From contig OY760934.1 of assembly GCA_963664245.1 (NCBI GenBank), forward strand, positions 1,674,001 through 1,738,000: a stretch of 64,000 nt of DNA. Direction: 5' to 3'. A model generated the notes under the pieces. It was not told the DNA's origin. It did not search any database and worked only from the letters and a program-made list of their open reading frames with translations. The DNA comes from GCA-2711565 sp963664245. Lineage in GTDB: Bacteria; Bacteroidota; Bacteroidia; Bacteroidales; GCA-2711565. This document shows, in pieces, positions 50,922-60,336 of the stretch. The first letter of the stretch is position 1. Each line of letters opens with the position of its first letter. A program made the translations under genes and the position numbers.

Positions 50922-52046
50922 TTAGCCATTGTTATTGCCTAGCAATTCATCTAATTCATAATTTGTACTTCTTCCTCCACTTTCTCCTTTTCGTAAAACA
51001 CCTTTGTTTATTAAATCTTGAATGTCTCGATGGGCTGTATCTTGAGAACATTTATTTATTTTTCCCCATTTTGATGTAGTTAATTTTCCATCAAAACCAT
51101 CAAGTAATTTATTTAGTGTTTTTTGTTGTCTTTCATTAAATATTGTGGTAGAATGTATTTTCCAAAATTCAGCTTTAAACAATATTTTCGATAAAGTTTC
51201 TTCTGTTGAGTTTATAGCATCTATTAAACATTGTAAGAACCATAAAACCCATTCCGTAATATCTGTTGTCCCTTTCTGTGCTTTTTCAAGTTTTTCGTAA
51301 TATTGTTTTCTTTCAACTTGTATTTGGGCAGACATACTGTAAAATCGTCTTACACTTTTATCTGAACGAGCTAATAGCATATCTGTTAAGGCTCTTGTTA
51401 TACGACCATTTCCATCTTCAAAAGGGTGTATGCTAACAAACCAAAAGTGAGCAATTGCTGCTTTTAATACCAAGTCTAAATTATCTTCATTTTCAAACCA
51501 ATACAGAAATCTTTCCATTTCAGATTCAATTCTATCAGAACTTGGAGCTTGATAATGTACTTTTTCTTTACCCATTGGACCTGAAACAACTTGCATCGGT
51601 CCAGTGGTATCTTTCCTCCAAGCAGCAACAGTTATTTTATATAAATTACTCCAACCTGATGGAAATAGGGCAGCGTGCCATCCAAATAATCTATCTTTAG
51701 TTAAAGGTAAGTTATAACGTTGAGTTGCATCAAGCATCATTTCTACTACACCTTCTATATATCTTTCAGATTCAACTGCTCCTGCAATATCAATTCCAAG
51801 TCTCCGAGCTATTGACGAGCGTACTTGTTCTGCTTCAAGAATTTCTCCTTCAATTTCAGACGATTTTATAATGTCTAAAGTCAATGTGTTTAAAACAGCT
51901 TCATTTTGTAAACCAAAGCCTAAAGATTCCATTTTCCCAAGCAATTTTCCTTGAAGGTTTCTTGCTTTTCCAAGTTTTTGTGTTACTTGATTATGGCTCC
52001 AAGTAAAATCTGTCCAATTTTCTTTCTCGTGTAAATATATTTTCAT
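50922..52046 (-). CDS. Fic family protein with DUF4172 N-terminal domain (probable AMP-transferase)
   Basis: 374 aa from ATG 52046 (MKIYLHEKENWTDF), preferred over the upstream Met at 52067. The Fic core has the complete active motif HPFEDGNGR (His about 207), and upstream is the inhibitory helix SSEIEGE, the [S/T]xxxE[G/N] motif of class II Fic proteins that blocks activity until relieved. A C-terminal helix-turn-helix-like domain (about 300-365, SKWGKINKCSQDTAHRDIQDLINKG) follows. Fic enzymes attach AMP to Ser/Thr/Tyr of target proteins. Target unknown; accessory gene of the island. Confidence 0.88.
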   Translation of the reverse strand: MKIYLHEKENWTDFTWSHNQVTQKLGKARNLQGKLLGKMESLGFGLQNEAVLNTLTLDIIKSSEIEGEILEAEQVRSSIARRLGIDIAGAVESERYIEGVVEMMLDATQRYNLPLTKDRLFGWHAALFPSGWSNLYKITVAAWRKDTTGPMQVVSGPMGKEKVHYQAPSSDRIESEMERFLYWFENEDNLDLVLKAAIAHFWFVSIHPFEDGNGRITRALTDMLLARSDKSVRRFYSMSAQIQVERKQYYEKLEKAQKGTTDITEWVLWFLQCLIDAINSTEETLSKILFKAEFWKIHSTTIFNERQQKTLNKLLDGFDGKLTTSKWGKINKCSQDTAHRDIQDLINKGVLRKGESGGRSTNYELDELLGNNNG

Positions 52047-52139
52047 TCTCCGCAATATTTGCAACAAATATAATGCTTTTTCTCCGCATATTTAATATTC
52101 TCCGCAAGAAATACTGAAATTAATTCATCTAATCTCCGC

Positions 52140-52232
52140 ATTTATACTCATTTGCTTGCTTGGCGATAATGTATAAACCAAAATATCTTATTTCACTTAC
52201 AGCAAAGAGATGTGCAACAGTTACCATTGTTG
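52140..52232 (-). repeat. Cassette-boundary-like module 2
   Basis: On the minus strand: GCCCAACAATGGTAAC, GTTGCACATC, GTGAAATAAG, TTGGTTTATACATTATCG. Same ordered blocks as 50811-50921. GCCCAAC right at the stop codon fits the integron core-site pattern RYYYAAC. The spacing and arm pairing of a proper attC site were not confirmed. Confidence 0.42.
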
Positions 52233-52769
52233 GGCAACGTATTTCTTATATTTATCATTTATTAATTCAATAAGTTCTTCAAAATCACACTCTAACCAAT
52301 TAGAAGTTAAACTAACAGGAGTCCCATGAGAAACATTATTCATTTTTATCAAGAACCTTTTAAATCCAAAAGTTCTTGAAATCAACTCGTCAGGATTCTT
52401 TATAAAAATTAGGAAGAATAAAGGTCCCCTTACTGGATTATGAATTTTAAATCCTTTTATTTCGCCCCATTTGATTAACTGTCCACTATTTGGTCCAATA
52501 TTGATTTTAATCCCGTTTTTATTAATGATAACCCCAGTTTCTAAATTTATAATCTTACGAATCCCGGAGATAGTTCTTAGCCCAAATGTAAGAATCAACA
52601 AAGAGCAACAAATTAGTAGAAATGTCTTATTGAAAGCAGGTGGGAGCAATAAAACTTTATCTGTCAAAAACCATGTAGTTACTCCTAATAAACCAATCAC
52701 AATAATAATTTGTAGTATGGCTTTTGTCTTACTAATCCCAATCTTTATGGTGTCTTTATCCTTATACAT
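52221..52769 (-). CDS. STM3941-like small membrane protein
   Basis: 182 aa with two membrane helices (about 15-35 and 48-67), followed by a beta-rich part with NLETGVIINKNGIKIN, GQLIKWGEIKGFKI, the pattern of STM3941/YdbT-like proteins with an immunity-type PH-like fold. Function unknown; relatives are often found beside toxin or cassette arrays. It sits next to a cassette-like boundary module. Confidence 0.55.
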   Translation of the reverse strand: MYKDKDTIKIGISKTKAILQIIIVIGLLGVTTWFLTDKVLLLPPAFNKTFLLICCSLLILTFGLRTISGIRKIINLETGVIINKNGIKINIGPNSGQLIKWGEIKGFKIHNPVRGPLFFLIFIKNPDELISRTFGFKRFLIKMNNVSHGTPVSLTSNWLECDFEELIELINDKYKKYVAQQW

Positions 52770-52866
52770 TTTGTCATACTAATTTTTTCATTTTTTGAGT
52801 CTGTAGCCTTCCCTAAAAATCGGACAGTTTAGGATTAGACAAAATGTTTAACTTTAAAATGTCATT

Positions 52867-53133
52867 ATGAAAAGGATTAAATTCAGTGAAAGCCAGATTA
52901 TCAAGATACTGAAGGAGTATGAAGCTGGCAGGGAAGTAAAAGATTTGTGCCGTGAATATGGCATATCAAGAGCTACATTCTATAACTGGAAGAAAAAGTA
53001 TTCCGGGATGGACAGCCATCAATTAAAGAAATTAAAGGAACTCGAGGAAGAAAACAGACGTTTAAAACGTATGTATGCAGACCTAAGCCTTGACCACCAG
53101 ATGTTAAAAGATGTACTTGGAAAAAAGTTCTAA
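52867..53133 (+). CDS. IS3-family transposase OrfA
   Basis: 88 aa helix-turn-helix protein: FSESQIIKILKEYEAGREV, LCREYGISRATFYNWKKKY, then a leucine-zipper-like helix LKKLKELEEENRRLKRMYADLSL. It binds the IS ends. The heptamer A AAA AAG at 53121-53127, just before the stop, is a canonical -1 slippery site that leads into orfB and would give the OrfAB fusion transposase. Confidence 0.92.
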   Translation: MKRIKFSESQIIKILKEYEAGREVKDLCREYGISRATFYNWKKKYSGMDSHQLKKLKELEEENRRLKRMYADLSLDHQMLKDVLGKKF

Positions 53134-53228
53134 AGCCCTGTGAGAAGAAAGAACGGGTAAGCTATTTACAAGAGGAATATCGAATAAGTGTAAACAGGGC
53201 GTGCTCAGTAGTTGAATTACATCGCTCC

Positions 53229-53999
53229 ATGTGGTATTATCAAAACAAACGGGATGACACAACAGTTATTGACAAGCTCAATGAATTTGCAGAAAGGCAC
53301 CCTACACGTGGTTTCGATGAATATTATAACCGTATACGCAATGAAGGCTTAAAATGGAATAGAAAGCGTGTTTTAAGGGTTTACAGGAGTATGGGATTAA
53401 ATATCCGTAGAAAACGAAAACGGCGGTTGCCTTCAAGAGTAAACGAACCTCTAACAGTACCCACTACACTGAATCAAACATGGTCTGTTGACTTTATGAG
53501 TGATGCATTATCTTATGGAAGAAGAATCCGTATTTTGAATATTATTGATGATTATAACCGGGAGGCCCTTGCTGTTGAGCCAGGTTTTTCATTCCCTGCA
53601 GAACAGCTGATTCGTGTGATGAAGGAAGTAATTTTCTTTAGGGGGAAACCTAAAAGTATCCGAGTGGATAACGGCCCTGAATTTATATCAAAAGTATTTA
53701 CTAACTGGTGTGAGTTAAAGGGAATCGAAATTAAGTTTATCCAGCCGGGAAAACCTGTACAGAATGCCTATATTGAACGTTTCAACAGGTTGTTTAGGGA
53801 AGATATTCTTGATGCTTATTTATTCGATAATATTAGCCAATTAAAGATACTAACTGAACAATGGATGGAAGATTACAATACTAATCACCCACATAGTTCT
53901 TTAAATAAAATGAGTCCGAAAAAGTATGCAGAAACCCTTTCTCAGGAAGATATCTTCCTGAGAAAAAACAACAAAATAACAGATAAATGTCTAATTTAG
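53229..53999 (+). CDS. IS3-family transposase OrfB (DDE catalytic domain)
   Basis: 256 aa from ATG 53229, but the frame is open upstream to the orfA slippery site, so the active form is probably the OrfAB fusion beginning at 52867. HTH_21 region HPTRGFDEYYNRI, then the rve integrase core with the DDE triad: Asp in WSVDFMSD, Asp in IRVDNGPEF and Glu in NAYIERFNR. All three are intact, so the IS may be active. Confidence 0.92.
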   Translation: MWYYQNKRDDTTVIDKLNEFAERHPTRGFDEYYNRIRNEGLKWNRKRVLRVYRSMGLNIRRKRKRRLPSRVNEPLTVPTTLNQTWSVDFMSDALSYGRRIRILNIIDDYNREALAVEPGFSFPAEQLIRVMKEVIFFRGKPKSIRVDNGPEFISKVFTNWCELKGIEIKFIQPGKPVQNAYIERFNRLFREDILDAYLFDNISQLKILTEQWMEDYNTNHPHSSLNKMSPKKYAETLSQEDIFLRKNNKITDKCLI

Positions 54000-54086
54000 T
54001 GTTGTCCAAAGAAGGGGAAGGTTACAGTTGGCAATAAAAAAATAAATGACTGCTATATAACTGACAAGGATACAGTTCAAAACTCT

Positions 54087-57000
54087 TTGAATTTTTGGAA
54101 TAAAATTAGAACTAAAGATGAACTCAACAATGATATAAAAGAGATTATAACAACAAACCGATTGCTCAATGAAGAAAGGACTAATCAATTTCATATATAT
54201 GTACAATCACAATGGGAAAGAATTCACAATTGCAAAAAATGCTTCCCTGATAATCTTCTTGATGAAAAACCACTTTATGAAGCTGATAAATCTTTGTTAA
54301 CTCCTGATTTTATTTATGAATTACCAAAATCAGCTGAAAAAAAAATTTACAATGAAACATATTTTTCTCTAAATAAGGGTGTTAATTTAAAAGAAATTGA
54401 AAATCCTCATATATCAGAAGAAATGCTAAAATATGGACATTTTAGAGGTAAAAACAAACATTTCTTCTATTATATTAAATATCCTACTTTCTTTAAAAGT
54501 AATGAAGCATTAATTGTTAAATGGACAAAAATAATTAAGGCTAACTACTTTGATTCTACCATTAATGAAAATGACAGAATATTGCTAATTATTCCAGACA
54601 AAAGCACAAGTGGACATTTTGCCTTCACAATCAATAAATATGTCTTTAATGAATCGTGTAATATTATTTCCTTTAATCCGCATGAAGAAAATATTTCAAA
54701 TTTTGAGAAATTTTTTTCTAATTGGTTATTCAATGCTGGCGAAATTAAGACTCATATATTTTATGTTGACAATCTCTTAGCTAAAGGGAATTCAGCATTA
54801 GCAGTGCATGATGCAGTTAAGCTTGTACGACAAAAAAATCATCCTGGAGAAGACATAAACATGCCTGGGTTAGCAGGAGTATTTACAATGATTAACAGAC
54901 TTGATATTTACGATTTTGAAAATATTAAACGTAAAATAAGAAGAATAAACAATAAGAAACATAATGATATTTTTTCATTCTCCTCATTAAATTTCCCTGT
55001 AATACAAACAATTACTGATGAAAAAGGAAAAGAAACTGGCTGTTACCTATGTAATTCTTTAGAAAATTACAAACTATTAGCCAAAGAATGTTCATTGGAT
55101 AATATCAGACAGTACATTACTGAAAAAAACTTAAGTAAGCGTGAAATAAGATCAAAATATGAAGAATCAGGAACAAATAATACGGATGAATTAAGAGAGA
55201 TGCTAAGAATGAAAAGACTATGTATATCTCATTTTCTATTTCAATCATTTAATGACAGTTCCATTAATGACTATTTTACTAGAAATTATAATGAAAATGA
55301 TTTTTGTAGGTTCAGGATAGTATTTAGAAATAACTTTTTAAAAGATTATGGCAGTGATTTAATCAATGATTTTGAATTAAAATGCATTTTAATTAAAGTA
55401 TTGTCAGAACCTCCTTTTATAATTTATCTCAAAATAAAAAAGACCATTTTCAGATGGATTCTACATGAAACACATAAAACATTAAATAAAATTAGTAAGA
55501 AAATTGAAAACAGAGAATATAGTGTAGATGAATTGCATTACTTAAGGTTGTTGATAAAAAAAGGTTCTCAAATCAATGTTAATTATATAATATCATCTGA
55601 GAGCATACTACAATTATTGAAGTTGTCCGCTTTTGAAGATATACTGAAAAGGGATTTAAAAACATTTAATAATTCTAAATTACAAAGGTTTTTAAATTTT
55701 CGTTTTTTGGTCATCTCTTCAATTAAAGAATCATTATATAACAATGAACCAAAAGCTATTAAACTTGAGGAAACTTTAACTGATACTGAAATAATTGAAA
55801 AATCAAAAATTAATACATTCTCAAAAAGATTATATGAATCGTTAATACTTGAGAATACCGGAGTTATAAGACAGGCCTTTAAAGCAAGTGAATACTTATT
55901 TGAAAATACAAAATTTGAGTATAGTAAAAAAGAACCCAAAATTCTTAATGAGTCTGTATTAGAATCTACTCTTAATAGATTCTTAAAAAAAGGAGATAAT
56001 AAAATTGAAAATATTAATAGATTTATTTTTGCTCCGGAACTTATTATTGATGGTTTCTCAAAGATAAAAGCAAGGCCATTTATATACTCTTTAAGTTTGT
56101 ATCGATATCTTAAAATATTATCTTCAGCCATACCTGATAAAAACGAAAATATCTCTGAGAGTTCTGAATATTTATTGAGTCAATTATGTAAAATCTTAGA
56201 TATAGACACTAGTTTTGGCGGAGCTTTTTTACTTCTGAAATACCAAAATATTGGAGACAATGGCTATGATAATCGAAACTTACATGTTATTTCTAAGTAT
56301 GGAGAAAAGGCTAAGAGCTTAGTCGAAAAACTTGAAGAAAGCAATAACTCATTCTCAAAAGAATTCTTAAAAGGATACGAGTTTAAAATTGAATCTTTGG
56401 ATAATAATAACAAATATTTTTGGACAGTAATTGGGGCGTTGAAGTCTGGAAATGTTTGGAGGTTTCAAGAACATCAGCAAGATATACCAATCAATCCAAC
56501 GAATTTCTTTTCAGAATTTGAACATGGAGCAGATTTTAACAGATTTTATTTCATCAGAATTTGTAAATGGCTTGATAATTCCAAGAATAAAAATAAATCC
56601 ATTATAATTCCTCAAGCAGTTATTGCATTTTTTGATAATCGTGAAATTGAATTTAAACCCCAAAACACAAGATACGCACTATCTTTAAGAAATGAAATAT
56701 CTGATTTTATATCCAACAATTTTGAGAATGATGCGTTTAAATCGTGGATAGAAAGTGAGAAAAGAATTGAAGAATATGTGAAAAGATATGTAAAAAACAC
56801 ACATGGAGTTTACAAAAGGCTAAATAAACTCACTAATTTTGCTTACGAAAATCCAAATCTTTTTGCAGTTTACTCAGATATTTTTATTGGACAAATTCAT
56901 TACTCTCTTTTAGTTAAGAAAAAAATTACGTATCAGCCTGAAATAAAAGATTTAAATGAATTATTCGATGATGACTATATTAAATTAATTAAAGGCTTCT

Positions 57001-57404
57001 TCAAAGTAAATTCCTTTAATGAATCCAATATTTCACTAGATACGAATTCATTTAAAAACAAGGAAATCTATTATAACAGATTTACAAAATTTATCTTTTT
57101 TCAACTTCTAAACAACATATCTTCTTACACTATTAAGAATAAGAGAATTGAAGCCATTGTGTCAATATATGTTATTGATGATTATATTGTTGTTGAAAAT
57201 ACTAAGTCAAAAATCACAGACACTGAAATTGAAAGAATTAATAATATTCTTCAAAATAAGATTATTCCTTTAGAATCCATCTCGTTATATGTAATTAATC
57301 AATTTTGTATAAACATGTGTAGAAACCCACGAATTAATTTATCAATTATAGTCAATAAAAAAGACGAAGATACTTTTATTGTTAAACTTCCACTAATCGT
57401 ATAA
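54087..57404 (+). CDS. Large phosphoribosyltransferase-like protein, 5-prime truncated by IS3
   Basis: 1105 codons from a TTG at 54087. The frame is open from the stop of orfB (53999) and crosses the IS end at 54027, with no ATG until 54423, so the true N-terminus was cut off. Visible parts: a CxxC (Cys49/Cys52), a region at about 125-310 resembling a phosphoribosyltransferase fold with a PRPP-loop-like IFYVDNLLAKGNSAL (224-238), a second CxxC at 319-322, a long helical middle, and a C-terminal stretch (about 1010-1105) vaguely like a GHKL ATPase (FFQLLNNISSYTI, then ISLYVINQF). The last two points are weak. A receiver-domain gene follows 10 bp on. Very AT-rich. Function unknown; conflict or signalling protein is my inference. 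Confidence 0.6.
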   Translation: MNFWNKIRTKDELNNDIKEIITTNRLLNEERTNQFHIYVQSQWERIHNCKKCFPDNLLDEKPLYEADKSLLTPDFIYELPKSAEKKIYNETYFSLNKGVNLKEIENPHISEEMLKYGHFRGKNKHFFYYIKYPTFFKSNEALIVKWTKIIKANYFDSTINENDRILLIIPDKSTSGHFAFTINKYVFNESCNIISFNPHEENISNFEKFFSNWLFNAGEIKTHIFYVDNLLAKGNSALAVHDAVKLVRQKNHPGEDINMPGLAGVFTMINRLDIYDFENIKRKIRRINNKKHNDIFSFSSLNFPVIQTITDEKGKETGCYLCNSLENYKLLAKECSLDNIRQYITEKNLSKREIRSKYEESGTNNTDELREMLRMKRLCISHFLFQSFNDSSINDYFTRNYNENDFCRFRIVFRNNFLKDYGSDLINDFELKCILIKVLSEPPFIIYLKIKKTIFRWILHETHKTLNKISKKIENREYSVDELHYLRLLIKKGSQINVNYIISSESILQLLKLSAFEDILKRDLKTFNNSKLQRFLNFRFLVISSIKESLYNNEPKAIKLEETLTDTEIIEKSKINTFSKRLYESLILENTGVIRQAFKASEYLFENTKFEYSKKEPKILNESVLESTLNRFLKKGDNKIENINRFIFAPELIIDGFSKIKARPFIYSLSLYRYLKILSSAIPDKNENISESSEYLLSQLCKILDIDTSFGGAFLLLKYQNIGDNGYDNRNLHVISKYGEKAKSLVEKLEESNNSFSKEFLKGYEFKIESLDNNNKYFWTVIGALKSGNVWRFQEHQQDIPINPTNFFSEFEHGADFNRFYFIRICKWLDNSKNKNKSIIIPQAVIAFFDNREIEFKPQNTRYALSLRNEISDFISNNFENDAFKSWIESEKRIEEYVKRYVKNTHGVYKRLNKLTNFAYENPNLFAVYSDIFIGQIHYSLLVKKKITYQPEIKDLNELFDDDYIKLIKGFFKVNSFNESNISLDTNSFKNKEIYYNRFTKFIFFQLLNNISSYTIKNKRIEAIVSIYVIDDYIVVENTKSKITDTEIERINNILQNKIIPLESISLYVINQFCINMCRNPRINLSIIVNKKDEDTFIVKLPLIV

Positions 57405-57414
57405 ATTAAATAAA

Positions 57415-58197
57415 ATGAAAAAAATTCTTGTTATTGAAAATGAAGTAGATGATTTTGACGATATCAAATCTAATTTACGTGAATGGGATATCTACCCGAA
57501 TGACTTTTCTGAAATTGGCAGCTTTGATTTAAAATCAATAAGTCAGTTTGTATTAAAAGCATTAAGTGAAAATACTGATATTGTCGCTCTCATTATTGAT
57601 ATATCGCTTATAAATTATAAGGATGAAACAGGGCTAGAATTAATCAAAGTTATAAGGAATAGTAATGATGATACATTAATTAACAAAATTATTCCAATAT
57701 TTTGTTATTCCCGTCATGATGATTTGAAAGAGGCAGCTTTAAAAGCTGGAGCTACAAATTTCTTTTCTAAGGATTCCTTTACGAATACAAATGATTCAAG
57801 ATATCTCTTCTTAAGACAATCATTACATGCATTGGCTTTCTTGTATCTAGATGCTATTGACTATGCCCAAAGACTTTCAAATTTTGACGAAATAATGGAA
57901 AAATTAAATGAAAGTCGAGTTGATAATAAACTCATTTTAAATGCAGTGCTTCAACTTTTAGAATTTGATGATTTGGACAAATTGATAGAAAGTGATGAAA
58001 CAGAAAGTGAGCTTTCTCAGAGACTTGGAGAAGAAACATTGCAAGATTTAAAGAAAGTCAAACTTAGTGAACAAGATAAAGAACGACTAGAAAACCAATT
58101 AAATGATATTGCAGACATTATTGGCACAATACCAGGATTAAGTCCGTTTGCTGGTATTTTAAAAGGTATTAGGCTATTATCAAAATCTTTATGGTAA
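57415..58197 (+). CDS. Receiver-domain protein with unknown C-terminal effector part
   Basis: 260 aa. Residues 1-140 are a response-regulator receiver: acidic ENEVDD at the first strand, phospho-acceptor Asp in LIIDISLINYKDETG (about 63), Ser in FCYSRHDD and Lys in FSKDSF, so the phosphorylation site is complete. The C-terminal 115 residues are helical, acidic, and end in a hydrophobic amphipathic-looking LSPFAGILKGIRLLSKSLW. There is no DNA-binding domain. It lies 10 bp after the large PRTase-like gene; together they look like a two-protein signalling unit. Confidence 0.75.
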   Translation: MKKILVIENEVDDFDDIKSNLREWDIYPNDFSEIGSFDLKSISQFVLKALSENTDIVALIIDISLINYKDETGLELIKVIRNSNDDTLINKIIPIFCYSRHDDLKEAALKAGATNFFSKDSFTNTNDSRYLFLRQSLHALAFLYLDAIDYAQRLSNFDEIMEKLNESRVDNKLILNAVLQLLEFDDLDKLIESDETESELSQRLGEETLQDLKKVKLSEQDKERLENQLNDIADIIGTIPGLSPFAGILKGIRLLSKSLW

Positions 58198-58545
58198 GAT
58201 TAGCTACAAAATGGTCAAGCACATTTGCAATTCGCACAAGACACCTTATAAATCTAAAATTGCAAAAAGAACTTACCTACTTGCTATCAAACATAAATGA
58301 ATTATCTATAATAATCACATAAAAACTGGAAGTGAAGTGCTTTGAAATCCGCACTTCACTCGTATTAAAACACAGTCTACTTAAAAACCGATCCTATTAC
58401 ATTCCCTTTAAGTTTTTACAAGATGATTATTGACCTGTAACGACATTTTTTTCTCTTTAAAATCATTTAAAAGAATCCCCTTCCAGGGATAATACTGAGT
58501 GTATAACTTGTTTAATTCTATAAGGCTCTCACACTTATTAATAGC
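58198..58545. other. Non-coding gap after the PRTase/receiver pair
   Basis: About 350 bp, AT-rich. The first 60 bp contain AATGGTCAAGCACATTTGC and GCACAAGACACC, which recall the block content of the cassette-boundary modules but do not align well. No ORF or clear terminator seen. Confidence 0.3.
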
Positions 58546-59238
58546 CTATCTTGCAGATTCTATACTGTAACCATTTCTACACCAATTAAGGATTGTTTTA
58601 CCCGTAGAAGGGCTAATTTTAAACTCTCCTTGATTCATAAAAAGACCTGTTCTATCCTTTTGGGAAGTTGCATAATTCTTTATATTAAGATCAAAAACCA
58701 GTGTAAATTCAAAATCAATTCCATCTCTCTGGATAGCCTTTAATCCTACCTTTTCTGGGACATATTTTCCTTCTTTATTGTTTAGTACATAATCCTGCTT
58801 TGTTCTCATGGTAGAGATAATATGGGCATCTGTTTGCAAGATTTTATCAATAAAAAGTTTATACCTGGGGGTAACTTTGGCCCAATTTGCAAATGAGTTT
58901 CCAACTAACCCGGCATGGTATTCTAGAAGATACTCCCAACCATGAGAAATACTATCCATAATGATAACCTCCATCTTTGATTCTAAACAAGCATCTATAG
59001 CTTCTATGTAAGCTTCTGGGGTATGTGGAGGCTTAAGGTTAAGGACATAGTATCTTCCCAAATGGGCATATAGGTTAGAACTTCCATTCTCTGTATCTAT
59101 AACAGCTACTTTAGAGAAGTCTCCATTTGTTAACCCTTCTGCCAACAGAAGGCTTGAATATGTTTTTCCAGACCCAGCAGGGCCTTGAAGAGCCATTTTA
59201 ATTTTAGCTCTTTTTCGTTCTGATTGTTTAAGTTCCAT
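58546..59238 (-). CDS. RecA-fold AAA ATPase, Sak4-like
   Basis: 230 aa from ATG 59238 (MELKQSERKRAKIKM); a Met at 59280 is also in frame. Walker A LQGPAGSGKTYSS (about 18-30), VIDTENGSSNLYA, and Walker B EVIIMDSISHGWEYLL. The layout (short RecA core, DSISHxW after Walker B, and KQDYVL near the sensor region) is that of phage single-strand annealing ATPases of the Sak4 group. It would help recombination or replication of the element. Minus strand, divergent from the following gene. Confidence 0.75.
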   Translation of the reverse strand: MELKQSERKRAKIKMALQGPAGSGKTYSSLLLAEGLTNGDFSKVAVIDTENGSSNLYAHLGRYYVLNLKPPHTPEAYIEAIDACLESKMEVIIMDSISHGWEYLLEYHAGLVGNSFANWAKVTPRYKLFIDKILQTDAHIISTMRTKQDYVLNNKEGKYVPEKVGLKAIQRDGIDFEFTLVFDLNIKNYATSQKDRTGLFMNQGEFKISPSTGKTILNWCRNGYSIESAR

Positions 59239-59693
59239 AAGTTTATTATTTAAAATTTTAAAGTAAAAAATGAATATCACCGTTTCACTTCTATATCTAC
59301 TAGCTAAGCAATTCCAAAAAGTTAATTATTAAATCGTTTTCTACATCGTATAATGTAGAGGGGAAATAGGACTTATAATTAAAAGGAATATTCTTCTATT
59401 TTTTTTTTGATGGGCCTATAATAAGATCAGTAAAAAAAGCAGAAGATTTTTTTAAATTAATTTCTGTAAGATTTTAAAGTAAACTTGAAATAAAAAACCC
59501 TTGTGATTTCAGACAAGGGCTTAATTTTCTTTAACAAGAAATGCAGAATCTATCTATACATTAAAAGTAAACACAGATGAATTTTGCATATTATTTAACT
59601 AATAAATTCTTGATATATTCTCATTAAGAGAATAGACCATTGAAGGTTCAATAAACCCTGATTGCTATAGATATAGTCAATTCACAGCCTTAT
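59239..59693. other. Non-coding gap with a terminator-like hairpin
   Basis: 455 bp, very AT-rich. CCCTTGT (59498-59504) and ACAAGGG (59513-59519) form a 7-bp stem flanked by AAAAAA and TTAATTTT, a moderate bidirectional terminator. Nothing else recognised. Confidence 0.45.
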
Positions 59694-60335
59694 ATGGCAA
59701 CAACTTTACTAAATATTGACAAATTTAGATATAACAAGATGGGAGATAGATTATTCAATGCTAGTTTAGTATCTGAGAAGATATCATCTAGTAAGAGCTA
59801 TACTATGATTAAGAGCTATACTATGATGTTGGGAGTTTTGATTCGTCGAAGTAGGTTTTTACAAGATATTTCTAAATATATTCAAATTGCAACTAGTGGT
59901 AGGTTTTATGAAGAGTTTGGCGATTTATTAATAAGAAATAATTTGTTAAACACCGATCAAATAAGCAACATAAGGGAACATGCTAAGAAAATAACGTTTA
60001 GGACATTATTTAGCAAAAACTATTATGAAAGCTTTGATAGATACATCATGTTGTTTAAAGAGGCGTTTCCTAATGTTTTAAGGATTTTTAGAAGAACTAA
60101 AAGAATACACCATAGAGCATTAGCTGTTGCCTTACAGAGTTTAGAAGCGGATATTGTCCTAAATAAAGCATGTAAAATTATTAATGACAATTATCCTGAA
60201 GTACCTATATTCACACTACATGATTCTATAATAACAACTGAAGAAAATGTTAATCTTGTAAAGGAGATTATGCATAGGACTCTTGAACACTACATTGGAT
60301 ATCCTCCGGTATTAAAAGAAGATAGGTGGGAATAA
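59694..60335 (+). CDS. Fragment resembling the C-terminal palm of a single-subunit polymerase
   Basis: 213 aa. The last 90 residues read ALAVALQSLEADIVLNKACK and VPIFTLHDSIITTEENVN. The order of a helix with Q..EAD and then a strand-HDS-strand resembles the end of the family-A/T7-type polymerase core (motif C). The fingers and exonuclease parts are missing, so it would be a remnant or a short relative. Residues about 33-46 contain an in-frame 18-bp tandem duplication (SYTMIK/SYTMML). Ends one base before the convergent integrase. Confidence 0.4.
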   Translation: MATTLLNIDKFRYNKMGDRLFNASLVSEKISSSKSYTMIKSYTMMLGVLIRRSRFLQDISKYIQIATSGRFYEEFGDLLIRNNLLNTDQISNIREHAKKITFRTLFSKNYYESFDRYIMLFKEAFPNVLRIFRRTKRIHHRALAVALQSLEADIVLNKACKIINDNYPEVPIFTLHDSIITTEENVNLVKEIMHRTLEHYIGYPPVLKEDRWE

Positions 60336-60336
60336 C

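Larger units (their letters stand above)
52801..54027 (+). mobile_element. IS3-family insertion sequence, apparently intact
   Basis: 1227 bp. Ends CTGTAGCCTTCCC on the left and, on the other strand, CTGTAACCTTCCCC on the right; the inner parts (GGACA) match as well. Carries orfA and orfB with a frameshift site between them. No clear target duplication was found at the ends. The right end lies inside the reading frame of the next gene. Confidence 0.85.
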
